Position numbers and translations under genes: made by a program
Origin: Candidatus Curtissbacteria bacterium
GTDB lineage: Bacteria > Patescibacteriota > Microgenomatia > Curtissbacterales > GWA2-41-24
Direction: 5' to 3'
DNA: 11,598 nucleotides
Assembly (NCBI GenBank): GCA_016187105.1
Contig: JACPKK010000005.1
Coordinates: 1-11,598, forward strand
Part shown: piece by piece, positions 10,792 through 11,598 of the stretch
Layout: each line of letters opens with the position of its first letter
Numbering within the stretch: the first letter of the stretch is position 1
Notes under the pieces: model-generated
What the model saw: the letters and a program-made list of their open reading frames with translations, nothing else
What the model was told of the DNA's origin: nothing
Database searches by the model: none

Positions 10792-10810
10792 AGGTAAAAA
10801 TGGAAGGTTG

Positions 10811-10819
10811 TGCTAAACT
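10811..10819 (+). promoter_or_regulatory. Extended -10 giving a leaderless start at 10826
   Basis: TGC followed by TAAACT, ending 6 nt before the ATG at 10826: the same spacing as at argS and the CAP gene. There is no Shine-Dalgarno site before this ATG, which fits a leaderless mRNA. It competes with or adds to the promoter at 10740. Confidence 0.4.
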
Positions 10820-10825
10820 GCAATT

Positions 10826-11488
10826 ATGAGAAAAGGCTTTGTCCTGCAGTTGGTTTTGGGGATAGCGGCGGTTTTGGTGGTTGGGGTTGTGGCGGCTTGG
10901 TACTTTTTAGGACAGAAAAACCTCATTAAAATTAATAATAAGGATCTTAGTGATGATAGGCGAGTAATTGTTAGCGAGATAGATACTTCTAATTGGCCTG
11001 TTTATAGCAATGAGGAGTTAGATTTTTCGGTCAATTATCCTGGAAATCTTAAACCGAGCAGTGAATCTGATCAAGACAGGTTGGGTCCCAATACTTCTTC
11101 TAGGGTTTATTTCTCGAGTGGAAAGCCTGTCATTTTTTGGTTGAATATATTAGAAAATCAGGAAATACTTTCGCCTATTGATTTTTGGGCTAGTCGCTAT
11201 GTTTTTTGGGATCATGCGGGGGAAACCCTAGAGATGAGCGATCAGGAAATAATAGCTAAGGCTACACAGTACTTTGATAACGCAAAAATAATGGATGTAG
11301 GGGGCAATTATGAGGGATATAGAATGGTTGTGCCGGATGTCTTGACAAGGGTTGAAATTTTTTGGTTTATTGACGACAAAGTCTTTAACTTTGGGTACAG
11401 CCCAGACGATAATTCTGGCGGGCTCCCCGGTGTTGAAAGGAACGAAATTGCAGAGAAAATCCTTGCTACTTTTTCAATTATTAATTAG
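10826..11488 (+). CDS. Membrane-anchored extracytoplasmic hypothetical protein
   Basis: 220 residues: an N-terminal helix at about 5-28 (FVLQLVLGIAAVLVVGVVAAWYFL) with a basic start (MRK), then a soluble domain. YSNEELDFSVNYPGNLKPSS and the ending VERNEIAEKILATFSIIN resemble, from memory, the PsbP-like/DUF domain common in CPR anchored proteins, where a 'F-S-V-x-Y-P' strand opens the domain and 'I-L-x-T-F-x-F' closes it. No enzyme motif or lipobox cysteine is seen, so the anchor is likely a signal-anchor helix. Codon use is more AT-rich than in its neighbours such as the PEGA gene and the sortase. Confidence 0.8.
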   Translation: MRKGFVLQLVLGIAAVLVVGVVAAWYFLGQKNLIKINNKDLSDDRRVIVSEIDTSNWPVYSNEELDFSVNYPGNLKPSSESDQDRLGPNTSSRVYFSSGKPVIFWLNILENQEILSPIDFWASRYVFWDHAGETLEMSDQEIIAKATQYFDNAKIMDVGGNYEGYRMVVPDVLTRVEIFWFIDDKVFNFGYSPDDNSGGLPGVERNEIAEKILATFSIIN

Positions 11489-11493
11489 TTTGG

Positions 11494-11502
11494 TGCTATA
11501 AT
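11494..11502 (+). promoter_or_regulatory. Extended -10 before the last gene
   Basis: TGC followed by TATAAT, a near-perfect extended -10, 12 nt before ATG 11515. Leader of about 6 nt. Confidence 0.55.
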
Positions 11503-11514
11503 TTTTGCTGATTT

Positions 11515-11598
11515 ATGCAGGAACGAGAGGGGCTTTTGTTTAGAAAACTGCCGAGGCCGGCAAGGTATGGTTTATACTCTGGTCTTACTGCGCTTGGC
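11515..11598 (+). CDS. Start of an unidentified gene, cut by the window end
   Basis: ATG 11515 opens a frame with 28 codons to the window end (MQEREGLLFRKLPRPARYGL then YSGLTALG). The basic stretch followed by a rising hydrophobic segment would fit the cytoplasmic side of a first membrane helix. The strong extended -10 upstream supports a real gene. Too short to identify. Confidence 0.45.
   Translation, partial: MQEREGLLFRKLPRPARYGLYSGLTALG

Overview
The window looks like chromosome from a Candidate Phyla Radiation (Patescibacteria) bacterium, most likely of the Microgenomates type. This is inferred from the gene set and style: a CAP-domain membrane protein with a His-rich N-terminus, a 'four helix bundle suffix' protein, a PEGA/beta-propeller protein, a type IV pilin-like protein, a small sortase, weak or absent Shine-Dalgarno sites, start codons placed 6 nt after a -10 box, and many short degenerate repeats. 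No single marker proves the phylum.

Layout. (1) 1-196, minus: start of a small hypothetical protein, divergent from argS. (2) 243-3737, plus: argS, a four-helix-bundle protein and a membrane-anchored metallophosphoesterase; the last two overlap by 4 nt. (3) 3909-5704, plus: M16 zinc peptidase and nucleoside diphosphate kinase, tightly packed. (4) 5801-6933, plus: CAP-domain membrane protein overlapping a three-helix membrane protein by 4 nt. (5) 6953-7435, minus: type IV pilin-like protein. (6) 7590-8486, plus: tRNA-Pro(CGG), a hairpin-rich stretch that may be a structured RNA, an unlisted 44-residue membrane protein, a 135-residue membrane protein and tRNA-Arg(CCT). (7) 8620-9291, plus: sortase. 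(8) 9293-10524, minus: PEGA/beta-propeller membrane protein whose frame is broken by a perfect 32-bp tandem duplication. (9) 10826 to the end, plus: an anchored extracytoplasmic protein and the first codons of another gene.

Functionally, regions 1-3 are housekeeping (translation, nucleotide pool, protease) and regions 4-8 are an envelope set: CAP protein, pilin, sortase, PEGA protein and three small membrane proteins. No LPXTG-like sorting signal is visible in the window.

The most unusual signal is a scatter of at least sixteen short arrays of degenerate 7-, 8- or 9-bp units, roughly 4-6 per run. Five are paired as two inverted arrays around a short spacer, so they could fold into long imperfect hairpins. 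They occur in intergenic DNA, probably as 5' untranslated regions, and as in-frame insertions inside argS, the four-helix protein, the phosphoesterase, the CAP protein and the PEGA protein. They resemble in style the short tandem heptamer repeats known in cyanobacteria, but with different sequences and unit lengths.
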